Below are positions 23,846-37,269 of a stretch of DNA of 64,000 nucleotides, piece by piece. A model generated the notes under the pieces. That model was given only the letters and a program-made list of their open reading frames with translations. It was not told the DNA's origin and ran no database searches. Source of the DNA: Spinacia oleracea (Eukaryota; Streptophyta; Magnoliopsida; Caryophyllales; Amaranthaceae); NCBI RefSeq assembly GCF_020520425.1, contig NC_079487.1, forward strand, positions 106,054,141-106,118,140, given 5' to 3'. The position numbers and the translations under genes are program-made. The stretch's first letter is position 1. Each line of letters opens with the position of its first letter.

Positions 23846-26800
23846 CTACCATGTGACCAGGGCTAAAAACCAGCTATGATCCCTAGTGCTAACAACCCTA
23901 GGTAAGACAGTAGAAATCCTATTATGTATAGTTTTCTGTATGGTATCACACACCTTGTCTACTCTTCTAATCTGTGCATTCCAGAGTGCATTATTCCTTT
24001 CCTTCCATATATGGTAAACTGTACAAAGTATACCAGTGATAGTCACTCCCTTTCTGAATTTTGAAATTTTCCTTTTTTGAACCCAATGAATCAATCTGTG
24101 AAGATCAGAGATAGCTGGAGCTATACCAAGCCATTTAGATACATTATCCCAACATTTGGAGCTGTATTCACATCTAAAGAACAGGTGGTTCTGATTTTCC
24201 ACTGCTGTCCCACACAAGAGACAGAGATTATCATCAGTAACACCTATTTTCATCAGTTTCTCCTTGGTGTTAATTCTATCCAGCATAGCCAACCAAGTGA
24301 TAAATCTGTGTTTTGGAACCCCCAACCTATCCCAAATAACAGTTGCCCATGGCTGTCTGGCATTTACAGGAAGCAAACTGTTGTAAGCCAGTTTGATGGA
24401 ATATTTAGGCATAGCCACAACTTGTTCAAAAGAGAGGTATCCCTTCATTATATCCTTGACTTGACAAATTGTTCTCCAATACCAACTGTCACCAGCTTTG
24501 GGAGCATAATCCCACCAGTTGCTATCTTTAATGTACACTGAGTGCACCCATTTTACCCAAATGTTGTCTTTCTTTGTTGCAATCATCCACACATGTTTTC
24601 CCATTGCAGCAATATTCCACAATTTTTTGGTTCAGCAACCCAAGGCCACCCACTTTTTTTGATTTACAAACATTACTCCAAGCTACTTTCCCAGGAATAC
24701 TGTAATCAGCAGAACCACTCCATAAAAGGTTCCTGCAGATACTATTAACAGCTTTGAAAACACCTTTTGGCAAGATCATGATTTGTGACCAGTATGACTG
24801 TAAGGTCATTAGCACAGAATTCACCAATGTGAGTCTACCAGCAAATGACAAATTCCTGGAACTCCAAAGTTTCACTCTAGCACACATCTTCTCAACTATC
24901 TTTTCACAATCAGCTATTGAAATTCTTTTAGAGCAGATAGGGATACCCAAGTATCTGAAAGGAAAACAACCTTTAACAAACCCTGTCATATCCAAAATTC
25001 TCTGAACATCAGCTTCAACCATGCCAGAACAAAACACTGAAGTTTTTGAGGGACTGGCTTTTAGACCAGTAGTGTCAGAAAAGAGTTTAAACCCTTGCAT
25101 CATGAGATGGACAGATCTGAACTAACCTTTGCAGCATAAAATTAGGTCATCAGCAAAACACAAGTGAGTTAACTTGGATTGTTTACATTTTGGGTGAAAA
25201 CTGAATCCATCCTTTTCCCCTACCATCAGAAGAAGTCTAGACAGATATTCAATGCAAAGAACAAAAAGCAATGGAGACAAGGGATCACCTTGCCTTAATC
25301 CGCTTTTTCCTTCAAAGAATCCATGAAGAGCTCCATTGATAGAGAGTGAATATCTAGGAGTTCTGACACATTGCATAATCAGATGTGTAAAGTGAGCAGG
25401 AAACTGTAAGCTAACCAACATCTCTTCCACAAAATCCCATTCAACTGTGTCATAAGCCTTTTGGAGATCCAGCTTTATAATGCAACCAGCACCCCCATTC
25501 TTCCTTTCATAACCTTGTGCTAAATCTTGACACACCATAATGTTGTGAGCTATGAACCTACTGTGCACAAAAGCTCCTTAATTCCGAGATATCAACTTAG
25601 GTAATACATCCCTTAATTTGTTACACAGGACCTTTGAAATGCATTTGTAGAGGATATTACAGCAAGAAATAGGTCTAAAATCTTGAACATTTTCTGGACA
25701 GTTACCTTTTGGGATGAGAGTAATACTGGTTGTATTAATCTCCCTCAAAAGTTTCCCACTATTCAGGAAATCCAAGATAGCAGAACAAACATCACCCAGT
25801 ACATCCTCCCAGGAACCCTTAAAAAATGAACTCCCAAAGCCATCAGGGCCAGGTGCTTTGTTCCCATCTATATCCCACATAGCAGCTTTAATTTCCTCAT
25901 TTGTGTATCCTGTGTTCAGTAGATTTCTCATTGCATCAGTAATCAAGGGACCTTTGTTCACTACATCCTGCTTTACATGTGTTCTATCACAATTACTAGT
26001 ACCCAACAGCCACTTGTAGTAATCCAAGAATGCACCAAGAACCTGAGAAGGATCACTGGTCCAATTTCCATGCATGTCTTTTATGGAGAAGATGCTATTG
26101 TGAATGTGTCTCTGCCTAATGGATCTGTGAAATAGAGCAGTATTATCATCACCCCCTTTGATCCAATCTGTCTTTGCTTTATGTGACAAAAAACTCAAAT
26201 AAGCTGAATGAGCCAAACTGTATTCCTGTAAAGCAACCCTTTCCTGATCAGCTAGCTCCCCATCAGATGGATTTAGATGGAGTGCAGTTTGAATTGTACT
26301 GAGGTGCTGAGAAGCTTTAAATTCTATAACCTCAATTTCACCAAACCCTTCTCTGTTAAATTTCTTTAAAACTATCTTCACATTCTTCAGCTTCTGCACC
26401 ACGTGGAACATTTTAGTGCCTTGCTGAGCACCATTCCAAGCAGTATTGACAATGTCATTATACTGTGGAGCTGCTTGCCACATGGAGAAGTATTTAAAGG
26501 GTTTCCTCCCACCTGCCACTTGAGGATACACTGTGATAACCCCTAGACAATGATCAAAATAACCCTCATTCCTGAAACACACCTCAGTGTTAGGATATTG
26601 ATTACTCCAGGCTTGATTAATTAGTACTCTATCAAGCTTAGAAAACACCCTCTTATCCCCTTGCTGCTTATTGTTCCATGTGTAAAAGTTTCCACTTGAT
26701 TTAGCATCCTCAACTTGACACTTGCTAATGCAATTTTGAAAATCCTGAATTTCACCAAGTCTAACTGCACTCCCCACCCTTTCACCAGTGTGAAGAACAT

Positions 26801-27269
26801 AGTTGAAATCACCCATCAAAATCCAGGGGCCATTCAATCTTGCAGCAATATCACCAAGATCTTTCCATAATGCCACCCTTTCTTTTTGTGAATTATGACC
26901 ATAGATGAAAGAACACCAGAAACTACTGCCATTCTTCACAACTATTTCACAATGTATTAACTGACTGGAACAAAACATAGGATTCACTTGGAAATCACCA
27001 GGGTTCTAAGCTAAAATTATTCTCCCACCAGGGTGGGACATGGTATTGGATGTGAAGGACAATCCCTTAAACAGATTAAGGTACAAAGCACCAAGATTCT
27101 TTTCTTTGACCTTTGTTTCCAGGAGACAAACAAGGCTACACCTGTTATTGTACAGAAAAGACTTGACATCTCTCTGCTTGGTGCCCTTGTTTACTCCCCT
27201 GACATTCCAGAACAATAATCTATCCATCAATATCAGGAGGTATTCCACCTCCATCACTTGATGAACCAT
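23846..27269 (-). pseudogene. LINE ORF2: endonuclease, reverse transcriptase, zf-RVT
   Basis: From the 5' side (27269) the order is: an APE-type endonuclease (LLFWNVRGVN, CLLETKV, WILMGDFNYVL, SKLDRVLIN), then a reverse transcriptase (KAPGPDGFGSSFFK, TSITLIPK, FRPISCCNILYKCISKVL, GLRQGDPLSPLLFVL and the catalytic FADDLIL), then a zf-RVT domain (WDRLGVPKHRFITWLAMLDR, CLLCGTAVENQNHLFFRC). This is the plant L1 arrangement and near full length. I see three in-frame stops, at about 27005 (after RIILA), 25575 (a TAA where relatives have Q in SRNQGAFV) and 25120 (after LCCKG), plus a frameshift in an A-rich run near 24630. The start codon lies inside the end of ORF1 in another frame. Confidence 0.92.
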
Positions 27270-27364
27270 TTCTCAAACTTCCTGAAACAATCAGCCTTTC
27301 CCCAATTTCTTCTGGTGCACATTGAGTATCCAACACCTGGAAAGAGTTGTTCACCATAACAAGT

Positions 27365-27600
27365 CACTAGTAGAAAAAACCCCTGTTGCAGCCCCCTTGT
27401 TGCAGCGTACATGTATTAATACGCTTCAACAACCAGCCGGTCAACGCGGGTCAAACCCTTTAAAGGGTTGTTGCAGCGTACAATTTAATTGTTCCCTGCA
27501 ATAAACATTTTTGGAGGGGGCTTTTATTTGTTCGCTGCAATAGCCTCTATCCTGTTGCAGCGTACATCTCTTTGTTCGCTGCGACGGGCCAGTCTAAAAT
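27365..27600. repeat. Left subterminal repeats of CACTA family B
   Basis: TTGTTGCAGCGTAC and variants (CTGTTGCAGCGTAC, TTCGCTGCAATAG, TTCCCTGCAATAA) recur in both orientations. They share the core GCAGCGTAC with the right end but are less regular. Confidence 0.75.
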
Positions 27601-28500
27601 TAATTTGTTCCCTGTAACAGTCTCAAAAATTTACTCGCGTTCAAGGGACTTAATTTTATTTTTCATTTTCAAAATTTTCAATTCTTCCATTCTTCCCTCA
27701 CCTCAGCTCTACCGGAAACACCACCCTTCTTCTTCTTCTTCGATCTTCCTCTCAACTTTGTTCACCTTCCCACCTACATTGTTCATCTTCCTCTCTACTT
27801 TGTTCAACTTTGGGTTTTTTCTCTCTCCTCTGCTTCTCAGTCACTCTCCTCTACTCCTCTTATCTGGTGCGGTAGAAAAATATTTCGCAAGCAGACCTAA
27901 CTTGCCGTAATTCAACCACGGAGACCTAGGTTGCCGGGATTTCACAAGCAAACCTAGCACGACGGCACCATTCCCTTCTCTTGCCGGGATTTTGATTTGT
28001 AATTAAGTTTAAGAAATTAGGGTTTGTGAAGAATTTCGGGATTTGGGAGTTCGGGCGTTTCGTATCGGCGGCAAAGCACTACTCGGAACCACTCCACAGC
28101 AGCAGCGGAGTGACGGACGACAGCCCGCGGTGGTGGTTGACGGAGCTTGCTAGGTCTGTTTTTTATTTTTGTATTTTCAATTAAAATTACTAATTAAATT
28201 GTATTTGAATTATTTTGTGCAATTATGTTTTATACTTTGTAAATATAAATTGAAGAATCGAGAGCCTTGTGCACTGCGATTGTAGGTTGGTTTGATTTAG
28301 TTAATTGGAGTTGGCAAGTTAACCAAAGTATCAGTTTAGTGGTCAGTTGGGAAATTAATTAATTAAGCAATGGATTACCTGGTCTGGCTTTATGGTATGC
28401 AGGCTTTAAGTTAATAGACTGATGTCTGGTTGAATCATGAATCAATTTCGATTTAGTCATACTGATTATCCCTCTTTCTTGCCCTGTTTCTTGTTTTAGG

Positions 28501-29054
28501 ATGATTGGTGAATGGTGGTTCCTTCAATGTCAGAAATTAAAGCCATGGTTGCTGACATGCTAGACTTGCGTTTCGCGGATGATTCTTTTGATGTGGTTAT
28601 TGAGAAAGGAACAATGGTAAGAACACCATTTCTAGTCTGGACTTCATTTTTTTTCTTTCGAAAGTGCAATTTGGCTTTTAATCTGCCAAGTTTGAATAAA
28701 CTTGTGATTCAAGGATGTATTGTTCGTGGACAGTGGTGATCCGTGGAACCCAAAACCTGAAACCGTAAGCAAGGTAACGACAATGCTTCAAGGCATCATC
28801 GGGTCTTGAAGCCAGATGGTATCTACATATCAATTTCTTTTGGGCAGGTAAATGCATTCGAAATTTTGTTTTCTGAGCTAGTGCATAAGTTTAAAAGGTT
28901 TGCCGTTTCTTCTCTTTACTGTTCCTTAACTTTCTGTTATATGTTGCAGCCACACTTCAGGTGTCCGTTATTTGAAGCTCCTAATTTTACATGGTCTATG
29001 AAATGGAGTACCTTTGGTGATGGATTCCATTATTTCTTCTACACTCTAAAGAAG
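28501..29054 (+). pseudogene. Captured fragment of EEF1AKMT4-like methyltransferase gene
   Basis: Three exon-like blocks with intact GT-AG borders are visible: up to 28616 (MLDLRFADDSFDVVIEKGTM), 28714-28847 (DVLFVDSGDPWNPKPETVSK ... LKPDGIYISISFGQ) and 28950-29054 (PHFRCPLFEAPNFTWSMKWS ... FGDGFHYFFYTLKK). These match the central and C-terminal part of the plant and animal EEF1A lysine methyltransferase 4 (ECE2-like) family, an SAM-dependent fold. The N-terminal SAM-binding exons are absent. A TGA lies in frame just before the first block, and one base appears lost in the second (GGCATCATCGGG where HRVLKPDG needs GGCATCCATCGGG). It is a dead gene fragment carried by the CACTA. 27680-28150 looks like 5' leader and first exon DNA from the same or another gene. 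Confidence 0.82.
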
Positions 29055-29216
29055 GTTAGTTTAATTGCTTATGGTTGTATAAACACTACGTAGAAAGTAT
29101 AAACTAGGTTAGATTTTAAGCCTGAGAACATGAACAACAATTACTAAAATAAAATCTTTATTGATTCCTATTATCTGCATTTTGAAATTGCTATTAAGTT
29201 GCAATTCGAAGTCGTA

Positions 29217-29640
29217 CAAAACGACATTTTCCCTCCCAACTATGAACTAAAGAACCTAAGCACTCATTCTAAACTTACTAAATGTTTTATATGCTTAGTT
29301 TTAACTTTCTAGGACTCATTCCAATCCATTTATTCACATTTAAGGCTCGTTGTGTCTTTATAGGTCATATTTAGGCTAAAATGACATTTTCGTTCCCAAC
29401 GTTAACTAAAGAACCTAAGGACTCATTTTAAACTTATTATATGATTAATATGCTTAGTTTTAAGTTTCTAAGACTTATTATAATCTATTTATACATATTT
29501 AAAGCTTGTTTGATCGTTATAGGACATATTTAGGCTAAAACGACATTTTCGCTCCCAACTTTGAACTAAAGAACCTAAGGACTCATTTTAAATCTTTTAC
29601 ATGATTAATGTGCTTAGTTTTAAATTGCAACTTTTGATTG
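29217..29640. repeat. 160-bp tandem repeat, short block
   Basis: Nearly three units. The anchor CGACATTTTC/TGACATTTTC recurs at 29222, 29382 and 29541, spacing about 160. Each unit contains CAACTTTGAACTAAAGAACC, GACTCATT, TGCTTAGTTTTAA and GGTCATATTTAGGCTAAAA. The same repeat fills 41857-43865 on the other side of the copia element. About 50 bases of other sequence separate this block from the copia insertion. Confidence 0.85.
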
Positions 29641-29690
29641 AAGTGCCCTCTATGTTAACCTACTTCTTAGAGACTTATAGACCACTATAT

Positions 29691-31102
29691 TGTTAGGTTA
29701 TGATACATATGACATTACATAGATCATGCGGAAACAACCATTAACCCAGGACAACATATTATTTACACATAATCATATAGCATAATTTAGATGTATACTC
29801 TTTGTTGCGTGCCCTCCCTAGCTGCGCGCGGACCGAACAAGAACAAGTCTTTAGGACTCCAAGTGTCGTCCCTCCGTAAATAGTCCACAGCACGTCCGGA
29901 TCCGCCTTAAGATTGACCAACTAGAATCGCCCTTAAGGTACTAGAAAATTTCGGCACTTTTATGAGCAAGATGTGTGTTTTAATTTTCTCTCAAAAAACT
30001 CACTTTTGAATACTTTTAAACTTGTTATAAATTGTGAGCCCTAGCCTCATATTTATAGGGGTATGGAAAGGGAATCGAAATCCTATTCAGATACAAATTA
30101 ATTAAACCTAGAATCCTACAAGAACTCTAATTTAATTAATTTATCAAATAGAATTAGGAATTTAATCATTAACCGAACTCTGCATGTTTTAGGAAACGTG
30201 CACGAACACAAACACTTGCACACACACGCACGGCTGCCATGATGGGCCCCATGCGTGCGCGCGAGCAGCAGCCCACGCAGCGCCCGCGCGCGCTGCGCGC
30301 TGCGCGTGCTGTGCGCGCTGTGCGCGCTGCGCAGCCTGCTGGGCCTGGCCTTGCGCTGGGCCTGGCGTGGCTGTTTGTGCGGCGCGCTTGGCTTGCTGGG
30401 CGATGGCCTGGCTTCGTGCTGGGCCTCGTCCGGCAGGCCTCGTCCGATGCTTATTCGTACGATGCGCTTCCGATTAAATTTTCCGATTCCGGAATTCATT
30501 TCCGATACGAACAATATTTAATATTTCCGATTCCGGAATTAATTTCCGTTTCGAACAAATATTTAATATTTCCGTTTCCGGAATTATTTTCCGATTCCGG
30601 TAATATTTCCGATTCTGACAATATTTCCGTTTCCGGCAATATTTCCGATTCTGGCAATATTTCCATTTCCGATAATATTTTCCGATACGTACCATGTTTC
30701 CGTTTCCGGCAACATCTACGACTTGGATAATATTTATATTTCCGATACGATCCATATTTCCGTTTCCGGCAATATCATCGTTTCCGGAGTATTCATTTCT
30801 TGCCTGTGACGATCTTAGCTCCCACTGAAACCAAGATCCGTCGGTTCCGAATATTCATAGATGGAGTATTTAATGCCATTAAATACTTGATCCGTTTACG
30901 TACTATTTGTGTGACCCTACGGGTTCAGTCAAGAGTAAGCTGTGGATTAATATCATTAATTCCACTTGAACTGAAGCGGCCTCTAGCTAGGCATTCAGCT
31001 CACTTGATCTCACTGAATTATTAACTTGTTAATTAATACTGAACCGCGTTTATTAGACTTAACATAGAATGCATACTTGGACCAAGGGCATTATTTCCTT
31101 CA
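29691..31102 (-). repeat. Left LTR (3' LTR of the copia fossil)
   Basis: 1412 bp, bounded by TGTTAGG and CCTTCA on the plus strand. It holds a GC-rich block (about 30230-30440) and an array of short TTTCCGATTCCGG/TTTCCGTTTCCGG units (about 30470-30790). Open frames across both blocks are composition artefacts. Confidence 0.93.
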
Positions 31103-33420
31103 GTCTCCCACTTGTCCTTAGGGACAAGTGTGCATTTCCTAATTCCTTTGTCGCTCGATGCTTGCTCTTGAACATAAGGTAAGAGTTGTCATCCTTATTA
31201 CGTCTAGAGGTGTTCCTCGGTTTCAGAGTTCAACTGATCAAATAAACAGATAATCATAGCCTATGATTCATCCGAGCACGGCCATGCATTTCACAGTTTC
31301 TAGCTCTCCGAGTGGCCTTGTACAACTTTTAAGCATCTCATCCCGATTTATGGGAGGACAATCCCAATCTTGCGATCTTGAGATTAGACTTCGTTTGATA
31401 GGTGATTACCTGAGCGTTGCCTTTATAGCCTCCTTTTACGGTGCGACGGTTGGTCAACGTCAAAGCAACCAGTTCTCAAACAAGTAATCTCAAATCACTC
31501 AGGTATTGAGGATTTAGTGTCTAATAATTTAATGAAATTTACTTATGACAGACTTTCATCTCTTACAGTAAAGTTTCATAGGTCTTGTCCGATACTAGTC
31601 TTCCCAAAGTAAGTATCTATGCAAATGATTATGACATTGCCATGTCCACATAGTTCAAGAAACAGAACTACTAGTCATCTTGCATTCTAATCGTCTAACG
31701 TTTTCTATGCGTCCAATTTTATAGAAAACTCCGATTAGGGACCATTTTCAACCTTTGACATTCAAGTTCACTTGATAGACATTTCTTAGTCACAGGACTG
31801 GTCCTGACAGTCCATCTTGAATATATTGTCAAATTGAAGGGACTCATCATTTAATACTAAACCAAGATTAAATGGAATATGAAAACACATTTCATATATG
31901 ATAAATGTTCAACCCCAATGTTTTATAACCATGGGCCTCAAACCCATCTTTAAAACAGTTCATGGAATTCAAAGCTATGCTTGATTTCCAGTGCTACAAT
32001 GTGAGTGTTGTTTCTCACTTGTTGTATAGGTTTAGTTATCATGCTTTGCCAATCTTAACATCCTTTTCATCGAATGTTCTTTGAGATATGATGATAAGAT
32101 CTTTTCGAGTTTGTTTATTATGTGATCTAGTCTTTCTTACTTCGATGGTGGTTTTACTCATTTTGCAATGAAGAACCATCAAGTTAGCAGACGTTTTTCT
32201 TGCTTCAAGAGTGGTTCTACGCATTTTTCAATGAAGAACCATTAAGCCAGCAGATAGGTGATCTACCCAAGTTCAGTGAAGAACTTTAAACAACCCTGTT
32301 TTATTGCTTCTTAGGCAATAATTACTTTTACTTCAACTGTATAGGTTGCTAGTGATGCTTTGTTTGGATTTACCTATCCAAGCAGTTCATAGATATGTGG
32401 AAGACTCTCCAACTATATCTTTATTATTTTAATTTCCCACGCAACAACTCATGGTCTCCAACCCATGTTGCCATTTTCAAAACACGATGCTCTATAGCTC
32501 GTCCTTATCAATGGTTAACTCCAAAGGGTCTTGCTTGATCCTTTGCCAGTGTTTATGCGTGTAGCATCAATATTTAGCATATCTTTATTTCCTTGAATCA
32601 AGAACTATTCCTATGTACCATTTCAAGTACCATAAGTATTCTTGATCTCAATCTAGTTGATCTTCACTTAGATCAATAGAGATTGGTATATGTTCGTCAT
32701 GCCTAAAGTCATACGATACGGTTTTGGCGATCCTCATATTATATCATACATGATAAATTCTTTTGCAGAATATTTCCCAATTGAATTCTATTCATGTAAC
32801 TTTAGCTTATCTAGTTTCAGTAGATACTAAATTCAGCTAAATTCTTTGACATATAATATAGGTTAAGAATCTCATTTAGACTCTTTGATGTTTAACTTAG
32901 TAAATGCTTATACATAGTTCAAACATCCTTTACTTAGATTTATTCACATGGGTCGAATATCTCCAATGGAGACTTTCGTGTTTGATTTAGTAAATGCCAT
33001 TACTTAATCTAAAACAATATTATAAGATCTTTGTAAATAGATCTTAATACCCAATATGTACTAAGTTTCGCCATGGTTCATCATTGATGAATAATTTCAA
33101 ATCTAAGTCATTAGCATTTGAATGTTATTTTACAATAGAGAGATATGTGTGTGATACACATAGGACCAATTAAGTTTTATGTACTCCCACTAAACTTCTT
33201 ATATATCTATAAGAATCATGTACATTTTATGAAACTAAAATACTTATTAGCTTCACTAAAATACATTTCTAATTCCCAATTGCTTGCTTAAATCTGTACT
33301 TAGATTTCATAAGCTAGCTTTCTTTTTCAAGCATTTATTTGGATCCACAAATCCTATGACATACCATGTACATAGTTTATTCCAACATTTGATTGAGGAA
33401 TACGTTTTGTCATCCAATTG

Positions 33421-33633
33421 CTATATGTACCAATATGCAATCATTGCTTGATTTATAGACTTGAGCATTACGATTATGCATGAGGTTTCAACACAATCCA
33501 TGTCATGAATTTGCTTGTAACCTTTAGCAACTAATCTAGCTTTGCGTGTGAACACAATTTCATGTTTGATGGTTTTTATCCTTAAAACAAACTTGCAACC
33601 AATAGGTGTGAAACTATTCTTGCAAATCAACAA
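33421..33633 (-). mobile_element. Copia reverse-transcriptase remnant
   Basis: A short stretch keeps recognisable copia polymerase words (KARLVAKGYKQIH, MLKSI) in the expected place for a minus-strand element. It is part of the decayed interior of the copia fossil and is used only to place the family. Confidence 0.75.
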
Positions 33634-36600
33634 AATTTTAATTTTGTCATCAAAACATTGAGTATGTTTTATGGCCTTTAACCATCTAAAACATTTGAGT
33701 CTATATATGGCCTCTAACCATTTTAGGGAATCTGGGTTTCGTCATAGCTTTCTTACAGGTCACAAACTCATTAATCTACATGATAATAGTTTGACTGTAA
33801 GTTGTAGGTTTCTTCACTATCTAATAGAAGAATTGCATAGTTTCAGTGACCTGAACTCTATGCCTACTTTGGGTATAGAACATCAAACAAATAGAATATC
33901 AATAGCCACTTAAAAGTCCTTTGAATATTTTGTTCTCCTTGAAGCACTTGTAAAGTCTTCTAAGAGATGTTTATTCTTTAAAGCCACTTCTAAAGTCCTT
34001 AAAGAATAAGTTCGGATTTTCTGAAGCACTTCGAAAAGCCTCCGGAATGTCCGTTTATGTTTGTTGTTCGCCTCGAAGACTTTCGAGGTCTATTTTCTCC
34101 CACTTGTCATTTTGGAAACGAATCTCCAAAAGGACATCATTTCGAGCAAACAAACATTATGTTCTCAAAAATTCGTGGTAGAAACAATACCCTTGTGTCT
34201 CATTTGAATAAATCACAATGAAACATATATCTAGACTTGGGCCTTAGTTTGTTGAATAACAAACACTAAGCTCCCACTGAGTTTAGCAACTCTCTAGATA
34301 TATATTATCGAAAAGATATTCTGAAATTTCTTTTCTATAGCTTTGACGAATTTAGTTTAGTTTGGTGGTAGTTGAGCATTTTGTTTTAGAAATTAAAGGA
34401 AAAGTCTTTATGATCCATCATTGATCGAATCAAGTACTAATCGACTTCGATCATTCCAATTTAGATATGCCATATCTTATGGAGCTAGATTGTGAATTTT
34501 ACTAACAATCATTGATGATCATATTTTATTTAAGTAATCATCAACATGATCTAACCTAGATCTTTGTGATTTCTTACCAAGTGGGATTTATACTTCTGAA
34601 TCTTTGAACTAGCCAAACAGATTCAACTTATATCACATTTGAGTAAATAAACCTACATTCACTCAAATCTATGTGAAATAATAAAGTCATAAAATCTTTC
34701 TTTAGCTTTGAACTCTATTGTCTAGGCGTTCTAACAATAGTTCATATCTTTTGTTACTTTCAACAAGTAAGACTAGTCGTCTTAAATTGATCTAGAAATC
34801 AATGAACTTTCAAAAGTCCATAAAAATAGAGTTTTTGAATGTTATCTTGTTGATATGGTCTAAGCAACAATGCCAAAGATTAGTGGAACTCAAATCAAGG
34901 GGTTGATTTGAACCTAGTAAAGTTCTATAAAGAGTTGTTTGTTTTAATCAAGCATATTGACTCATCCTGTAATTGACCATTTCATTCAAATAAACAAACA
35001 ACCATTGTTTTTGTTTTTCTTGAATGTGAGTCTTTCTGTGTTTGAAAACAGAAATTTAGGTATGTTGATTATGGAACAAAATAGCCATTAGGTTCCAGCC
35101 TTTGAAAGGACTTAAAACAAACTAGATGACCCTACAACTAATGTAGCATTGCCATGCTTCATTTCCCACTTGTAGGTCATTAGTGTATCCTAGCTTCCAT
35201 TGTTTGAGTTATTATCGAAGTAAGAACCTCAAGCGGTATATGATACCAAGGAAGTTTGATTGCTAGGTCACTTCTCTTTAAACATAAACTTATAGGTAGA
35301 AACAGAATCGTAAATTCCTTTCATTTGTTCCTCGTTTTCCTATTTCTTGTACCCTTTCTTATAGTCTTAAGAATTGAATTCTTTAGTGTTGACTTTTATA
35401 CTTTGTTAGACATGTCCAATGTCACCAACAAGGTTTTTACCATTTTAATTTATGTTGAATATTCTGTTTCAACTAGATGATCTTACAAGAAGCTTCTAAA
35501 GTTCTCTAAGCATCGATCTATTCGAATGTCTAGGGACTAGACTCATTCGAGAATTAAATGGACAAAGATATTAGGTTGTTAACCATTGGTAAAGCTGAGC
35601 GTATTAGACTCAATGCTTTATGATCTCAAAACTACAGTGTATTTTGAATTCACAAGCACCAATTGGTTTGCCATTCGACTTTGATGTTCGAAAACAACCA
35701 TAAAAGTCGCTATAAGAAACGTACATTTTAAATTGCTCACTTTCTCTCATTTCCGTGAATCGTTCTTGGATTCACTACCAATCGAGGAAATTTACTGTTA
35801 CCTTTCTAAAAGGATTTATTGCAGTGCAAGATATTTAATTATAAACAATAATTAAAACATACATTGAAGCATGCAAAGTCTAAACATTTATCATGAATAA
35901 TAACTTGAAATTAAAGCAACCATGCAATTCAAACAAGTTATTAGCATTTTATTCGATTTTATTGTTCCGGCAGGTGTGAATAAAATGATTCCAAGATCCT
36001 AAAATCATTGAAGAACTAAGCACAGTTTGTCGACTTAATCCTAAAACATCTTAGGTAAGCAAAAGCCTTTTGCTAATAGTCTAGAAACTATTCTTGGTTG
36101 ATAGGTACGTCTAAGAACTTATTAGGTAAACCTATCGATTTTGCCACGACATAAAAGGACTCCTTACTTATATCGTTGAGTTTCACCAAAACTAACGTGT
36201 ACTCACAATTATTTGTGTACCTTGCCCCTTTAGGACCAATAAGTAACACCTCGCTGAGCGAAAACTATTACTAGATTGATGTAAAGGATATCCAAGCAAG
36301 TGTATATTTTGGCATGGCACCTTTTAACTCAATTTTTTAAGTTTGGAACTTAAGCTCTTACTATGTTGGTTAGATTTTAAGTGAACTAAAATCCTTAATC
36401 ATGCAACATAATCAAGCTTTGATCTCATGCATTTTAAGACATATTTAAAACAATAAATAACTTAAAACATGCATAAGATAAATGTGATCTAGTATGGCCC
36501 GACTTCATCTTGAAGTTTTGACTTCAAAGTCCGTCTTGAAAATCTCCGTGGGAGGCACCATTTTCTTCAAATAGGATAAGTTATAACTAATTACAACTAT

Positions 36601-37269
36601 TTGATGGTACGCAGACCATATTTGAATTGAAAAATAACTTTGGTACTTTAGACCAATTACATTCAAATTAATGGTACGCAGACCATATTTTCTATCCTAT
36701 TTGGGCCATACTAGTCACTTCATAACCTGCAAAACAGTTCATATACAATATATACCATTCACCCATTCATTATCATGAATGGCCCACATAGCTGGTTAGT
36801 AAAACACATTATGCATCACGTAAACATTTGCAGCAATTAATCAAGGGCACCAATAATCTACCAATTATTCAGTCCTTATTAATTCTAATCAAGTTGTTTT
36901 AACCTTAAGGATTTGTAGACCTAATCAAGAGTTTATGACTAAAATACGCTCCCACTTAAACCAATAAATTCATATGCTTTACTAATTTTAAACATAAAAA
37001 TGTATTTCTAGTCTAACCGGAAACATACAAATTTAATTAAAATTTAAAGCTCATATAAATTTATAATTGAATCCAAAAAGTTTAATTTAATTTCAGTCGT
37101 TATTTAAATTAATTCATGATTTTAATTTTAGTAAAATAATTAGAATAAATAACATTTATTATAATTACAATATTCAAAATTAAAATCCAAGAAAATAATT
37201 TAAATTATTAATTTTAAAATTAATTAAAATTACGTGAACTGAAATTTTCAAATTAAACATTCAAAACGA

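Noticed and set aside
24077-24541. Plus-strand 154-codon frame opposite LINE ORF2
   Set aside because: It is antisense to the zf-RVT region, which has clear protein similarity on the minus strand.
30116-30755. Frames over the LTR GC-rich and TTTCCG arrays, repeated at 39071-39694
   Set aside because: Identical frames appear in both LTRs and follow from simple repeats.
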